Shown here in pieces: positions 27,368-37,423 of a stretch of DNA of 64,000 bases. Numbering within the stretch: the first letter of the stretch is position 1; each line of letters opens with the position of its first letter. The notes beneath the pieces are model-generated. The model worked only from the letters and a program-made list of their open reading frames with translations. It had not been told where the DNA came from and did no database searches. The stretch covers positions 1 to 64,000 of the forward strand of contig JAJEAG010000086.1 in NCBI GenBank assembly GCA_022824265.1, written 5' to 3'. The stretch comes from Candidatus Poribacteria bacterium (lineage in GTDB: Bacteria; Poribacteria; WGA-4E; WGA-3G). Position numbers and translations under genes: made by a program.

Positions 27368-28714
27368 TTATCTTCCTCTTCGTCCTTTCAATCGTCTATC
27401 TTTTAAGAAGCCATCGTAATGTCGCATAGTTAAGTAAGATTCTATTTGTGAGACTGTATCCAACACAACTCCTACAACAATCAGAACAGAAGCACCTTCA
27501 ACCATTCCACCAACACCAAGCCAACTGGTAATAGCAATAGGAATTACAGCAATACCAGCAAGGAATAAAGCACCTGGAAGTGTGATTCGTGTTAATGTTG
27601 TATTGATATAATCCGCAGTCTGTTTTCCAGGGCGCAGCCCCGGTATGAAACCACCATTTTTCTGCAAGTCTTCTGCCATTTGAACAGGATTGATTTGTAC
27701 TGCTGTGTAGAAATAGGTGAATCCGATGATTAACAATGCATAAATAGCAAGATAGAAAAATGACGGGTTTGTTGGATCCATCAGATTTGTTAAGCCAAGA
27801 ACCCATTCCCAATCTTGTGGTAAAATACCGATGATAAAACTTGGGAACGTCATTAAATAAACAGCGAAAATAATAGGTATCATACCTGCAGCGTTTACGC
27901 GCAGGGGTAAATGCATTGAACGTCCACCGAAGACTTTTCCACCACGTATCTGCCGACCATATTGGATAGGAATCTTACGGACAGACAAGTGTATAAAAAT
28001 TGTGCCTGCTACAGCAACAACAACGAGAGCAAGTAAACCCGTCAGATGGATAAGTCCAAAACCTGTATCTTGAAGCAAATTTCTGACGACAGTCATGACA
28101 CCGTTTGGAAACGCTGCCATAATACCGACAGTGATAATTATTGAGATACCTTGTCCGATACCGCGTTCGGTTATTTGTTCACCCAGCCACATTACAAAAG
28201 CAGTACCTGCTGTTAGTGTTAGCACGACTAAAGCATGCCACCAAATAGTTACGTTTGGATCGACTATATTACCAGAATCATTTCCGAATAATGCCCCTGG
28301 GTTTCTCAATAGTATAGATATCGTTATACCTTGAATTATACTTAGAATAACGGTTCCGTAACGTGTGTATTGAGTGATTTTTTTCCGACCATCCGGTTCC
28401 TTAGAAAGTTTTTCTAAGGCTGGGATTATCATAGGTAGCATCTGCATGATAATCGCCGCAGTGATATAGGGTTGAATTCCCAAGGCGAAAATCGTCATTT
28501 GTCCGAATGCACCACCTGAGAAGATATTGATCAACGCAAGAACATTTCCGGTACGTTCCATCAGTTGATTAAAAAAATCCTCAAGTGCAGCATCATCAAT
28601 ACCGGGTAGCGTAATGTGGGCACCAAGACGATAAACGATCAGCAGCATCACAGTAAATATAATCCGCTTGCGCAATTCAGGGATTTTTAGGGCATTTTGA
28701 ATTGGCTTTATCAC
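27368..28714 (-). CDS. secY: Protein translocase subunit SecY
   Basis: Ten-helix channel of the Sec translocon, 448 residues. It begins IPELRKRIIFTVMLLIVYRLG, followed by a plug-region GGAFGQMTIFALGIQPYITA; the cytoplasmic loops carry GKQTADYI. The start is GTG at 28714, directly after the rplO stop, with AGGTGA inside rplO as ribosome site. The usual adk and map genes do not follow. It works with the SecD and SecF encoded at 4.8-8 kb. Confidence 0.96.
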   Translation of the reverse strand: MIKPIQNALKIPELRKRIIFTVMLLIVYRLGAHITLPGIDDAALEDFFNQLMERTGNVLALINIFSGGAFGQMTIFALGIQPYITAAIIMQMLPMIIPALEKLSKEPDGRKKITQYTRYGTVILSIIQGITISILLRNPGALFGNDSGNIVDPNVTIWWHALVVLTLTAGTAFVMWLGEQITERGIGQGISIIITVGIMAAFPNGVMTVVRNLLQDTGFGLIHLTGLLALVVVAVAGTIFIHLSVRKIPIQYGRQIRGGKVFGGRSMHLPLRVNAAGMIPIIFAVYLMTFPSFIIGILPQDWEWVLGLTNLMDPTNPSFFYLAIYALLIIGFTYFYTAVQINPVQMAEDLQKNGGFIPGLRPGKQTADYINTTLTRITLPGALFLAGIAVIPIAITSWLGVGGMVEGASVLIVVGVVLDTVSQIESYLTMRHYDGFLKDRRLKGRRGR

Positions 28715-29161
28715 TTAAATCACCTCGGCAGTACCGCCATTAGCTTCAATCTTTTCAATTGCAGATTTTGAAAAGCGATGTGCGCGCACCTTCAGTCGTT
28801 TGTCAAGTTCACCGTCACCGAGTATTTTAATGAGCGCGTTTTTCCGTTTGACGATACCTGCTTCACGTAATAGTTCAGGATTCACTTCAAGTTCATCCTC
28901 AAATACATTAAGGGTTTTAATATTTACGACATCATAATTTAACCGTTTATGTGCGATTCTACGTGGTCCGCGCTTAGGCACACGCCTAACCAAAGGCATT
29001 TGTCCGCCTTCAAACCAAGCGGGGATTGAACTGCCAGAGCGAGATTTTTGTCCTTTATGTCCACGACCCGCAGTACCACCTTTACCTGAACCGTTTCCAC
29101 GACCCACGCGTTTGCGTTTACGAGTTGCGCCAGGGGCAGGTTTGAGTTCATTGAGTTTCAT
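28715..29161 (-). CDS. rplO: 50S ribosomal protein L15
   Basis: A 148-residue late-assembly protein of the large subunit. [20 protein letters not shown] followed by a Gly/Lys-rich stretch ([20 protein letters not shown]) is the L15 hallmark. rpsE lies only 35 bases upstream, so there is no room for rpmD (L30), which normally sits between them. Confidence 0.96.
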   Translation of the reverse strand: MKLNELKPAPGATRKRKRVGRGNGSGKGGTAGRGHKGQKSRSGSSIPAWFEGGQMPLVRRVPKRGPRRIAHKRLNYDVVNIKTLNVFEDELEVNPELLREAGIVKRKNALIKILGDGELDKRLKVRAHRFSKSAIEKIEANGGTAEVI

Positions 29162-29196
29162 TGAATCTTTCGTTCCTTAAATATAACTGAACAATG

Positions 29197-29727
29197 TCAG
29201 TTGTTAGTTTTAGTAGGACGTTTATGTAAGAGTTCCTCAACCGATTTACCTCGAATTCGAGCAACTTCATTGACATCTTTTAGACTACTCAATCCTATCA
29301 TTGTCGCCTCAGCAATATTTTTAACGTTTCTGGAAGATAGGCATTTTGTGAGTGCATCCCGTACACCTGCATATTCCAATATTGCACGTGTAGCATGCCC
29401 AGCAATAATTCCTGTTCCAGGTCTTGCGGGTTTAAGCAGGACTTTTGCGGCTTTGAATTCACAGATTATTTCATGTGGAATCGTGCCATCCTTTAATGGC
29501 ACACGAATCAAATTTTTCCGTGCATCTGCAAAACTTTTACGAAGTGCTCCTGCAATTTCACTGGCACTCCCAAAACCTATACCAACAATACCATCCCGAT
29601 TACCAACGACAGAAAGCGTATTAAAACTCGGAGTCCTTCTACCTTTTCCAACTCGCATGACGCGATTAATGTCAATAGGACGTTCTTCAAATTCAAAATC
29701 GTCAGGATTGATTCTTTCTTTTCGCAA
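29197..29727 (-). CDS. rpsE: 30S ribosomal protein S5
   Basis: A 176-residue accuracy-related protein of the A-site entrance. VMRVGKGRRTPSFNTLSVVG and GTGIIAGHATRAILEYAGV are the two family signatures. The start is TTG at 29727 with AGGAG six bases upstream. The spectinomycin loop region (near residue 30, VGKGRR) reads as in other bacteria. Confidence 0.95.
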   Translation of the reverse strand: MRKERINPDDFEFEERPIDINRVMRVGKGRRTPSFNTLSVVGNRDGIVGIGFGSASEIAGALRKSFADARKNLIRVPLKDGTIPHEIICEFKAAKVLLKPARPGTGIIAGHATRAILEYAGVRDALTKCLSSRNVKNIAEATMIGLSSLKDVNEVARIRGKSVEELLHKRPTKTNN

Positions 29728-29759
29728 AAAAGTCTCCTCTTAAGGGACAATCCAGGGCA

Positions 29760-30131
29760 TTAAAACTTAAGCCCACTTTCCCTTGCAGCTTCAGCGAGGG
29801 CTTTGATTCGACCATGATATAGATTGCCACCTCGGTCGAAGACGACTCCCTCAATATTATTTTCTTTTGCCTTTTGCGCGATGAGTTTGCCAACGCTTTG
29901 AGCAATTTGTATCTTTCCACCCTCAGAGGCATTAGCATCCTTTACTTCTGTGGATAAACTGGATGCATGGGCAAGTGTGCTCCCGTTCTCATCGTCAATG
30001 ATTTGGGCATAAATATGTTTCAAACTTCTACTAACAGAAAGCCGTGGGCGTAGATTAGTACCGTTGATTTTACGACGAATTCTTTTCCTTCGTCGGAGCC
30101 GGCTATTCTGTTTTCTTTTCCTATTATCCAA
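29760..30131 (-). CDS. rplR: 50S ribosomal protein L18
   Basis: A 123-residue 5S rRNA-binding protein. A basic N terminus ([10 protein letters not shown]) precedes [20 protein letters not shown]; the C terminus contains [20 protein letters not shown]. The start is probably TTG at 30131 with GGGAGG seven bases upstream. Confidence 0.95.
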   Translation of the reverse strand: MDNRKRKQNSRLRRRKRIRRKINGTNLRPRLSVSRSLKHIYAQIIDDENGSTLAHASSLSTEVKDANASEGGKIQIAQSVGKLIAQKAKENNIEGVVFDRGGNLYHGRIKALAEAARESGLKF

Positions 30132-30196
30132 CGGATTTCCTCCCGCAGCTAAAACACTTTTTATATAAAAACCTAAAATATAGCAACGTAGATGGG

Positions 30197-30763
30197 TTAG
30201 CCTGCAACCTTACCTTCTTTGTCGCGGACCCGTTCACCATCGTACCGTATACCTTTACAAGGTTTGTAGGTTTCTGGTTTCTTGATTTGACGGATAGAAG
30301 CAGCAACCTGACCAACTACTTGTTTATCTATCCCACTGATAGTAATAGGGATGTGCGTTTGACCATCTATATTCTCCTGAGGTTCAACAGCCACTGTGAT
30401 TCCCTCTGGAGGAGTAAAGGTTACTGTATGTGAATATCCAACATCAAGCGTTAAGACATTCTGATGATTAACCTCAGCACGATACCCTGTACCTACAACG
30501 CGCAACTTTTTCTCAAATCCATCTGAAACACCTGTTACCATATTAGCAATAAGGCTTCGTGTTAAACCATGAAGTGCTTTCTGTTTTCTGGTATCGTTTG
30601 CGCGAGCAACTGTAATAACATTATCATCAATATTCGCGTCAATTCCCTGTGGAATAATCCAGTTCAATGAACCTTTAGGACCTTCTACCTGGACCTCACT
30701 GTCTTTAAAATCAACTTTCACTGAACTCGGTATTGGAATTGGAATTTGTCCAATGCGTGACAT
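30197..30763 (-). CDS. rplF: 50S ribosomal protein L6
   Basis: A 188-residue protein near the GTPase centre. It starts [17 protein letters not shown] and ends with the L6 signature [22 protein letters not shown] at 30763 is used because GGAGA precedes it and homology starts there; twenty upstream in-frame residues are discounted. Confidence 0.96.
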   Translation of the reverse strand: MSRIGQIPIPIPSSVKVDFKDSEVQVEGPKGSLNWIIPQGIDANIDDNVITVARANDTRKQKALHGLTRSLIANMVTGVSDGFEKKLRVVGTGYRAEVNHQNVLTLDVGYSHTVTFTPPEGITVAVEPQENIDGQTHIPITISGIDKQVVGQVAASIRQIKKPETYKPCKGIRYDGERVRDKEGKVAG

Positions 30764-30823
30764 TCTATTTCTCCAATTTACATTTCTAAAACTACAGGTA
30801 TGTTGTAAGGGGCATTTACGCAA

Positions 30824-31225
30824 TTACCAGACATAACAAAGAACTTCGCCCCCGACCTTTGCTCGTCTGCACTCAATTGAGGTTTTTACGCCATGCGATG
30901 TAGACATAATAGCAATCCCGAGGTCACCAAAAACACGAGGCAACTTATCTGACTTACGATAAACTCGTCTACCGGGTTTACTGATTCGTTTCAGATTGGT
31001 AATAGCTTTTTCTCTATTATGTGCACCGTATTTCAAATAGATTCTTATAATGCCTTGTTTTCCATCTTCAATAAGACGGTAGTTTCGTATGAAACCTTCT
31101 TCAGACAAGATACGAGCAATCTCCAACTTGAGTTTGGATGAGGATATCTCAACGCGCTCGTGTCCAGCCATATTAGCATTACGTATCCGTGTTAACATAT
31201 CTGCGATTGGGTCAGTCATTGACAT
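30824..31225 (-). CDS. rpsH: 30S ribosomal protein S8
   Basis: A 133-residue central-domain rRNA-binding protein. It opens with [16 protein letters not shown] and ends with GLGIMSTSHG-like [16 protein letters not shown] and the GGEVLCYVW terminus. In enteric bacteria S8 represses the spc operon by binding near rplE; I did not identify a clear copy of that site. Confidence 0.96.
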   Translation of the reverse strand: MSMTDPIADMLTRIRNANMAGHERVEISSSKLKLEIARILSEEGFIRNYRLIEDGKQGIIRIYLKYGAHNREKAITNLKRISKPGRRVYRKSDKLPRVFGDLGIAIMSTSHGVKTSIECRRAKVGGEVLCYVW

Positions 31226-31240
31226 AAAATAAACTCCTTC

Positions 31241-31426
31241 TTACCAACTCGCCTTTCTTACACCAGGAATTTTCCCTGCCCGTGCAAAAAGACGAAAGCA
31301 GATACGACATAATTCAAACTTACGCAAATACCCTCGTGCACGACCACAATTATTGCAGCGGCTATATTTCCGTGTACGGTACCGAGGGGTCTTTTTATTC
31401 CTGGCAATCCAAGATTTACTTGCCAA
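31241..31426 (-). CDS. rpsN: 30S ribosomal protein S14, type Z
   Basis: The short zinc-binding form of S14, 61 residues. Cys24, Cys27, Cys40 and Cys43 form the zinc ribbon, and the C terminus [11 protein letters not shown] is invariant. ATG is used; it lies 15 bases ahead of rpsH. Confidence 0.96.
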   Translation of the reverse strand: MASKSWIARNKKTPRYRTRKYSRCNNCGRARGYLRKFELCRICFRLFARAGKIPGVRKASW

Positions 31427-31482
31427 CTTAAATACTCCTTTGATCGTAATCTACTTGTGTTATCTCTAATAGATATACCATG

Positions 31483-32046
31483 TCACTGACGGAAAGGCAT
31501 ACCGAGCTCGCGTAACAACACTCGAGCCTCTTCATCTGTCGCGGCGGTTGTCCCAATCGTCACATTCATACCGCGGATATCATTGACATCGTCATAGTCA
31601 ATTTCCGGAAAAATGAGCTGTTCGGTTAAACCTAATGAGTAATTGCCTCGACCATCAAAAGCGTCGGGGGAAACACCACGGAAATCTCGAATTTGAGGTA
31701 ACACTACGTTTATCAAGCGGTTGAGAAATTCATACATACGAAGTCGTCTGAGGGTGACTTTACATCCAATTGCCATACCAGGAGAACGGGTCATTCGCGA
31801 CGGTCCTCTGATTTTAAACGCAGAGATGGATTTTCTGGCACGGGTGATGATTGCACGTTGACCTGCAATCAGTGTTAACTCTTCAACAGCATCCTCAAGA
31901 ACTTTTGGTTCCTGAACCGCTGCACCGACTCCGATATTTAAGGTAATTTTTTCCAATTTTGGAATCTGCATTACATTTTTGTAATTAAACTCTTTTTGTA
32001 ATGCAGGAGCAACTTCTGTTTGGTAAAATGTTTTAAATTGGCTCAT
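31483..32046 (-). CDS. rplE: 50S ribosomal protein L5
   Basis: A 187-residue 5S rRNA-binding protein forming a bridge to S13. [24 protein letters not shown] and [19 protein letters not shown] are all typical. The C-terminal part has the usual [17 protein letters not shown]. Confidence 0.97.
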   Translation of the reverse strand: MSQFKTFYQTEVAPALQKEFNYKNVMQIPKLEKITLNIGVGAAVQEPKVLEDAVEELTLIAGQRAIITRARKSISAFKIRGPSRMTRSPGMAIGCKVTLRRLRMYEFLNRLINVVLPQIRDFRGVSPDAFDGRGNYSLGLTEQLIFPEIDYDDVNDIRGMNVTIGTTAATDEEARVLLRELGMPFRQ

Positions 32047-32135
32047 TAGCCTTATATCCTATAACATAATGATTATTGTAGTTGGATTTTTTTAGAAAAA
32101 ACCTATAGCTGCATCTGCGATGTGGTAATAATTTA

Positions 32136-32366
32136 TCAGTCAACCTTTTTTAAATTAGAGATATGGATGGTGCCTTCGCGTTCAACAACACCACCTTGCC
32201 CCATTTGATTTGGACGTAAGTGACATTTAATAAAATGAATACCTTCAACAATTGCTCTATTTTTCTTAGGAAAAACCTCCAATACAACACCTTGCTTACC
32301 ACGATCTTGACCACTCAAGACCTTTACTAAATCATCTTTTTTAATATGCAGCTTTTTCTTAGACAT
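32136..32366 (-). CDS. rplX: 50S ribosomal protein L24 (short)
   Basis: A KOW-domain assembly initiator. It starts KLHIKKDDLVKVLSGQDRGK and keeps the KOW core (KQGVVLEVFPKKNRAIVEG). At 76 residues it is about 25 shorter than most bacterial L24, lacking much of the C-terminal part. The 89-base gap to rplE contains no further frame that would extend it. Confidence 0.93.
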   Translation of the reverse strand: MSKKKLHIKKDDLVKVLSGQDRGKQGVVLEVFPKKNRAIVEGIHFIKCHLRPNQMGQGGVVEREGTIHISNLKKVD

Positions 32367-32376
32367 TATTCACCTC

Positions 32377-32745
32377 CTAAATCACTTCAGGGGCTAAGGA
32401 AACAATCCGCGTAAATGACTTTTCTCTGAGTTCACGAGCAACCGGTCCGAAAATACGTGTTCCACGCGGTTCATTTTCTTCGTTAACAAGAACAGCTGCA
32501 TTTTGATCAAACTTAATGTAAGAACCGTCTGGACGACGATACTCTTTCGCAGTTCGAACAACAACAGCACGAACAACTTCACCTGCTTTCACCTGTGTAT
32601 TCGGTACTGCCTCTTTAATACTGGCAACAATAATATCCCCGACACGGGCATACCTGCGTCGGGTACCACCGAGTACACTAATGCACATTAAATTTCTGGC
32701 ACCAGTATTATCAGCACAGGTTAATCGAGTATAATTTTGAACCAT
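32377..32745 (-). CDS. rplN: 50S ribosomal protein L14
   Basis: A 122-residue protein bridging the subunits. [20 protein letters not shown] and the C-terminal [20 protein letters not shown] are canonical. The gene has the usual length and position. Confidence 0.97.
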   Translation of the reverse strand: MVQNYTRLTCADNTGARNLMCISVLGGTRRRYARVGDIIVASIKEAVPNTQVKAGEVVRAVVVRTAKEYRRPDGSYIKFDQNAAVLVNEENEPRGTRIFGPVARELREKSFTRIVSLAPEVI

Positions 32746-32764
32746 TGCCGCACCTTCCTTCCAA

Positions 32765-33034
32765 CTAATCAGTGGCAGACTGTGCCGCTGATACTATAGA
32801 CTGAACCCGCCAACGTTTTCGACGACTTAACGGACGAGTTTCTATCACCTGTATAACATCACCAACATTACATTGATTTTGTTCATCATGTGCAAGAATC
32901 TTTTTGGTTGAACGAACAACTTTTTTGTAAAGGGGATGTTGATAACTCCGAACTATTGCAACGGAGACAGTTTTCTCCATGCGATTACTGGTAACCATAC
33001 CTGTCCGAGTCTTTCGGTGTCTTATTTTATCCAC
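32765..33034 (-). CDS. rpsQ: 30S ribosomal protein S17
   Basis: An 89-residue OB-fold rRNA-binding protein. [18 protein letters not shown] and [20 protein letters not shown] match the family. The start is GTG at 33034 with AAGGA upstream; a downstream ATG would remove conserved residues. Confidence 0.95.
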   Translation of the reverse strand: MDKIRHRKTRTGMVTSNRMEKTVSVAIVRSYQHPLYKKVVRSTKKILAHDEQNQCNVGDVIQVIETRPLSRRKRWRVQSIVSAAQSATD

Positions 33035-33121
33035 GTTCTATTTTTTCCTTTTAAGATACATTCAGTTGTTGTAAACACCGAAACAGTGCAGACACACTGA
33101 ATATTCATACATATCACAAAC

Positions 33122-33322
33122 TTATTCGTCGGGTCCTAACTCACGAGCACGCAACACAGTCTTTATACGTGCAATGTCCTTACGAATTTTTCCAATAAGA
33201 GTGGTGTCTTCCAACTGCCCCAGAATACTTCTGGATCTTTGGTTGAATAGATTCTCTTTTAGATCCTCTAACTCGTTTTCCAATTCTTCTGTTGATCTGG
33301 TTCGCAATTCATGTGCCTTCAT
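33122..33322 (-). CDS. rpmC: 50S ribosomal protein L29
   Basis: A 66-residue two-helix protein near the peptide exit. MKAHELRTRSTEELENELED and the C-terminal IRKDIARIKTVLRARE are characteristic. It ends 87 bases before rpsQ. Confidence 0.95.
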   Translation of the reverse strand: MKAHELRTRSTEELENELEDLKENLFNQRSRSILGQLEDTTLIGKIRKDIARIKTVLRARELGPDE

Positions 33323-33324
33323 TT

Positions 33325-33738
33325 CTACACCTCATCCCGCGCGACGAATTTCGTCTTGATAGGAAATTTGTGTGCAGCACGTTCCATCGCTTCTTTTGCA
33401 ATTTCACGAGAAACACCGCTCAACTCATAAATAATTCTACCGGGTTTGACAACGGCAACCCAGAATTCTGGAGCACCTTTTCCACCACCCATCCGAGTTT
33501 CTGCGGGTTTCTTTGTTACCGGCTTATGAGGAAAAATTTTGATCCACATTTTCCCACCACGTCGAACTGCACGCGTGATTGCAACCCTACCAGATTCTAT
33601 TTGATTGCTTGTAATCCAACCAGCTTCCATTGCCTGTAAGCCATACTCACCGAAATTAATCTCTGAACCGCTACGCGGTTTTCCTCGACGTTTGCCGCGA
33701 TGTACCTTCCGATGCATCACACGTTTTGGCATTAACAT
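33325..33738 (-). CDS. rplP: 50S ribosomal protein L16
   Basis: A 137-residue protein that organises the A-site. It starts [39 protein letters not shown] and [19 protein letters not shown] follow in order. The Arg that is hydroxylated in some species lies in the latter block. Two bases separate it from rpmC. Confidence 0.96.
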   Translation of the reverse strand: MLMPKRVMHRKVHRGKRRGKPRSGSEINFGEYGLQAMEAGWITSNQIESGRVAITRAVRRGGKMWIKIFPHKPVTKKPAETRMGGGKGAPEFWVAVVKPGRIIYELSGVSREIAKEAMERAAHKFPIKTKFVARDEV

Positions 33739-33803
33739 ATATTCTCACTCCTGATTTCGTATATGAAACGCTCAAGCAAAGTTCCCAACTGGTTAGTATT
33801 ATC

Positions 33804-34619
33804 TTAGTTTTCGTTACCTTGCTTGTCGTTACTTCTTTGTTGTCTACGTCTGTTGTTACGTCCCTGATCACGTTGTCTGTTTGAAGAATTACGGTTACCT
33901 GATTGACGGTTATCTCTTCGCGTTCCGCCTGTGTTACTACGTCTGCCAGATTGTTGTCGACGAGCAGGAGTTTCACCACTTAACGCTTCTGGAATACCCA
34001 GAATCTCACCTTTAAAAATCCAAGTTTTCACACCTATTTTTCCATAGGTTGTATTCGCTTCTGTAAATCCGTAGTCAACATTAGCACGGAGGGTGTGTAA
34101 TGGAACGCGTCCTTCAAGACTTGATTCGGATCGAGCTATCTCTTTTCCGTCAAGTCTACCGCTAACCATAACTTTAACGCCTTGTGCTCCAGCTTGCATT
34201 GAGTCAGCAATATTTCGCCGCATTGCTTGTTTAAAACTGGTTCTACGTTCTATTTGGGTTGCTACTGCTTCCGCGAGAAGTTGTGCATCAAGTTCTGGCA
34301 CTTTTATCTCGGTAACTTCAATTTTTACCTGACGATCTATCAGTTTGGCAATATCTGTCCGTAATTTGTCTGCTTCTACGCCTCGACGTCCAATAACAAT
34401 ACCGGGTCTGGCAGTATGAATATAAATGGTACATCTCTCAGCAACGCGTTCAACTTCTACGCGCGAGATACCTGCGCGAACCAATTGCTCTTTGATGTAT
34501 TGCTGGATCTTAAAATCTTCATGCAACCATCTTGCATAATCTCTATCGCTATACCACTTTGAATCCCACGTCTCAATTATACCTAAACGTAAGCCACGGG
34601 GGTGAGTTTTTTGTCCCAC
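33804..34619 (-). CDS. rpsC: 30S ribosomal protein S3 with Arg/Asn/Gln-rich tail
   Basis: An mRNA-entry protein with a KH domain (GIVIGRRG) and typical start MGQKTHPRGLRLGI. The start is GTG at 34619 after AGGAGG. At 271 residues it exceeds the usual 210-240: roughly the last 55 residues form a disordered tail rich in Arg, Asn, Gln, Ser and Gly, for example GRRSNTGGTRRDNRQSGN. Such a tail could add RNA contacts near the mRNA entry channel. Confidence 0.95.
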   Translation of the reverse strand: MGQKTHPRGLRLGIIETWDSKWYSDRDYARWLHEDFKIQQYIKEQLVRAGISRVEVERVAERCTIYIHTARPGIVIGRRGVEADKLRTDIAKLIDRQVKIEVTEIKVPELDAQLLAEAVATQIERRTSFKQAMRRNIADSMQAGAQGVKVMVSGRLDGKEIARSESSLEGRVPLHTLRANVDYGFTEANTTYGKIGVKTWIFKGEILGIPEALSGETPARRQQSGRRSNTGGTRRDNRQSGNRNSSNRQRDQGRNNRRRQQRSNDKQGNEN

Positions 34620-34679
34620 ACAAACCTCCTATAGGACACTTTCCCAGTTATGAATCTGGAGGAAATGCGGTGAAAATCA

Positions 34680-35036
34680 CTACTCACCATCATATTCATC
34701 CTCCTCCTCATCAACAACAACTGTGATATGACTCTGACGTTTAAATATACGATTAGCCATACCTCGTGCACGGGGACGTATCCATTTTCGTGTAATTCCT
34801 TCATCAACACGAATCTCTTTGACGTACAAATTAGCGGCATCCACAGCAGCATCTTGATACTGGACATTTGCCACAGCAGATTGGATCAGCTTGTAAATCA
34901 CGGGGGCTGCCGCTTTATGTGTAAAGAGCAGTTGATTCAGCGCATCATCAACATACTGATTCCTAACCAAGTCGGCAACAAGACGTGCTTTACGCGGTGC
35001 TACCGAAACGTTCCGAATCTTTGCCCTTCCTTCCAT
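34680..35036 (-). CDS. rplV: 50S ribosomal protein L22
   Basis: A 118-residue protein lining the exit tunnel. RNVSVAPRKARLVADLVRNQ and KWIRPRARGMANRIFKRQSH are typical; the latter contains the beta hairpin. The protein ends with an acidic DEEEDEYDGE tail after the conserved HITVVV strand. Confidence 0.96.
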   Translation of the reverse strand: MEGRAKIRNVSVAPRKARLVADLVRNQYVDDALNQLLFTHKAAAPVIYKLIQSAVANVQYQDAAVDAANLYVKEIRVDEGITRKWIRPRARGMANRIFKRQSHITVVVDEEEDEYDGE

Positions 35037-35174
35037 TATTTTCTCCTAACAAAACTATAAACACACAAGTTGCGCACAATGTCTTGTTTAATTTACTCTT
35101 AACAACAATTTTAATTGAAAAGTGCGTCTCACCAGAGAAGCACATCAAACAACATATACAATTATAATGCCAAA

Positions 35175-35444
35175 TTATCTTCTTTGACCGCCAGCGTGTG
35201 AACGGAACGTACGGGTCGGTGCAAATTCTCCCAGTTTATGACCAACCATATTCTCAGTGATATATACTGGAAAAAATTTCTTCCCGTTGTGTATGGCGAC
35301 GGTATGACCAACAAATTCTGGTGTAATCGTAGAACTTCGTGCCCACGTACGAATGACACGTTTACTACCGGATTGTTCCATTTCTGCTATATGTTTCGCG
35401 AGTTTGGCGTCAACATAAGGTCCTTTTTTAATAGAACGTGACAT
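35175..35444 (-). CDS. rpsS: 30S ribosomal protein S19
   Basis: An 89-residue head protein. [15 protein letters not shown] and [19 protein letters not shown] are family-defining, and [14 protein letters not shown] closes the protein. The spacer to rplV (35037-35174) holds no gene. Confidence 0.97.
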   Translation of the reverse strand: MSRSIKKGPYVDAKLAKHIAEMEQSGSKRVIRTWARSSTITPEFVGHTVAIHNGKKFFPVYITENMVGHKLGEFAPTRTFRSHAGGQRR

Positions 35445-35499
35445 TAGATGTCTCCTTAAACTCTGATGTGTTATTATGCATAAGGCACGTTGTTAACAA

Positions 35500-36321
35500 C
35501 TACTTGCGCTTGCCAACGATATACTGACTCGATTTCTTTTTAGGATTTCGCGTTTTATAACCTTTTGTCGGGACTCCCCAAGGTGTAACTGGGTGTCTAC
35601 CACCGGAACTTTTTCCTTCACCACCACCATGTGGATGGTCAACAGGATTCATCGCAACACCTCTGACTTTTGGACGCTTACCTAACCATCGTGAACGACC
35701 TGCCTTACCAATAGAGATTGTTGTAGGATTACCAACCTGTCCTATAGTCGCCATTGCCTTTACAGGTATAAGACGTATTTCGCTGGAAGGTAGACGGATT
35801 CGGGCATATTTCCCTTCACGATCAACCAACTGTGCTGCACCACCAGCACTCCGAACAAGTTGTCCACCCTTTCCGGGCTGCATCTCAATATTGTGTATTG
35901 AAGAACCCAACGGTATTTTTTCAAGAGGTAATGCATTACCAACACGGATCTCTGAGTCAGGTCCGGAGGTGACGGTGTCACCTACTTGGAGACCAAGTGG
36001 GGCAATAATGTAACGTTTCTCACCATCAGCATAATGAAGCAATGCAATATGGGCAGAACGGTTTGGATCATATTCAATCGCAGCAACTTTCGCTGGGATA
36101 TCAAACTTATCTCGCTTGAAATCAATAACACGATATCTACGTTTGTGTCCACCACCGCGTCTACGAACAGTTAAACGTCCTTTGTTATTGCGTCCGGCTT
36201 TTTTGCTAGAACCTTTAACGAGTGATTTCTCAGGTTTCTGACGTGTAATCTCTTCAAATGTATATCCCGTCATAAACCGACGACTCGGTGTAACTGGTTT
36301 ATATGTCTTTGCCACGCTCAT
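35500..36321 (-). CDS. rplB: 50S ribosomal protein L2
   Basis: A 273-residue protein essential for the peptidyl-transferase centre. [20 protein letters not shown] and the C-terminal [20 protein letters not shown] with its key His are intact. Confidence 0.97.
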   Translation of the reverse strand: MSVAKTYKPVTPSRRFMTGYTFEEITRQKPEKSLVKGSSKKAGRNNKGRLTVRRRGGGHKRRYRVIDFKRDKFDIPAKVAAIEYDPNRSAHIALLHYADGEKRYIIAPLGLQVGDTVTSGPDSEIRVGNALPLEKIPLGSSIHNIEMQPGKGGQLVRSAGGAAQLVDREGKYARIRLPSSEIRLIPVKAMATIGQVGNPTTISIGKAGRSRWLGKRPKVRGVAMNPVDHPHGGGEGKSSGGRHPVTPWGVPTKGYKTRNPKKKSSQYIVGKRK

Positions 36322-36386
36322 TTCCTCTCGTAAAACAAACTTTCATACAACTCGGTTCATTATATAAACGAAAACTTAAAATCAAA

Positions 36387-36686
36387 TTAGATGCTCTCAA
36401 ATACTGGAATCCGAGTCCCTTCAACCACAGTAATAATAGCTTTCTTCCAATGGGGACGGCGTCCACGTTGATAGCGATTCATTCTACCCTTAACTTTTCC
36501 ACGCACTCGCATCGTATGGACATCAATGATACTCCCCTTAATATCAAACAACTCTTCGGCTGCGCGTCGAATATCTGTTTTGCTTGCATCTCGACTCACT
36601 ACAAACGAATACTTATTATCCTCGCGGAGAAACGTGCTCTTTTCTGTAATATGAGGTCGTAATATAACTTGATAATTATCTTTCAT
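36387..36686 (-). CDS. rplW: 50S ribosomal protein L23
   Basis: A 99-residue protein at the tunnel exit, docking site for trigger factor and SRP. VILRPHITEKSTFLREDNKY and the C-terminal KKAIITVVEG are typical. It follows rplD by four bases. Confidence 0.95.
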   Translation of the reverse strand: MKDNYQVILRPHITEKSTFLREDNKYSFVVSRDASKTDIRRAAEELFDIKGSIIDVHTMRVRGKVKGRMNRYQRGRRPHWKKAIITVVEGTRIPVFESI

Positions 36687-36690
36687 AACA

Positions 36691-37326
36691 TTAACCTTCT
36701 GAATCTACAAATTTTGCTTCCAAATTTTCAGCAGCCTGTTCAGTGAGCACAAGTTTGTCATGCCACAGCACTTGGTAAATATTAAGCATATCCCACGTAC
36801 AGCAATTAACTTTCGGGATATTCCGTAGTGATAGATAGATATTCGGTTCGTGTTCACCAAGGACGAACAACACTTTTCCATCTAAGTCTAATGCGTTTAA
36901 GACTGATACAATGTCTTTTGTACGCGGACGTTCAAGCGTAAAATCTTCAATAAGAATACACTGTTCATTTTGAAACCGATCCGCAAGTGCACTTTTTAAG
37001 CCAAGACGCCGGACCTGTTTAGGTGTATGCTGACGATAGCTGCGCGGTTTCGGTCCAAATGTTACACCACCGTGAACTCGTAACGGAGAACCTGCATCAC
37101 CTGCACGAGATCTACCTGTACCTTTCTGCCGGTACAATTTCTTACCACTTCCTTTGACTTCACTGCGGCTTTTCGTAGATGCTGTTCCACTTCTCTGGTT
37201 TGCAAGATACGCTACCACACATTGGTGAACAACAGCCGTATTTACCTCAGCATGTGTAAACGAATCCGATAAACTTTTCTCGTGAAGCACTTCTCCAGAA
37301 CGGTTGTGTACGTTTAAAGTTGCCAT
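36691..37326 (-). CDS. rplD: 50S ribosomal protein L4
   Basis: A 211-residue protein with the extended tunnel loop (KLYRQKGTGRSRAGDAGSPL) and GGVTFGPKPRSY. In E. coli L4 also represses its own S10 operon by acting on the leader. A hairpin lies just upstream of this gene (37362-37407) and a long inverted repeat ahead of rpsJ. Confidence 0.96.
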   Translation of the reverse strand: MATLNVHNRSGEVLHEKSLSDSFTHAEVNTAVVHQCVVAYLANQRSGTASTKSRSEVKGSGKKLYRQKGTGRSRAGDAGSPLRVHGGVTFGPKPRSYRQHTPKQVRRLGLKSALADRFQNEQCILIEDFTLERPRTKDIVSVLNALDLDGKVLFVLGEHEPNIYLSLRNIPKVNCCTWDMLNIYQVLWHDKLVLTEQAAENLEAKFVDSEG

Positions 37327-37361
37327 AACTCTTTAGCCTTCTCTCCATTGTGTATAACCTA

Positions 37362-37407
37362 ACATGAATTACCCCTGCTATCCTCTTAGAGGTGCTGGGG
37401 CACATGT
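37362..37407 (-). promoter_or_regulatory. Stable hairpin between rplC and rplD
   Basis: On the minus strand ACATG, CCCC and CCTCT pair in order with AGAGG, GGGG and CATGT, separated by small internal loops, giving a 14-pair interrupted stem with a one-base tip. No T tract follows, so it is not a terminator. It could be a ribosomal-protein binding or processing site. Confidence 0.5.
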
Positions 37408-37423
37408 TTCGATTACATCCAAA

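Noticed and set aside
29201-29743. 180-residue plus-strand frame opposite rpsE
   Set aside because: Exactly mirrors rpsE and has no family features.
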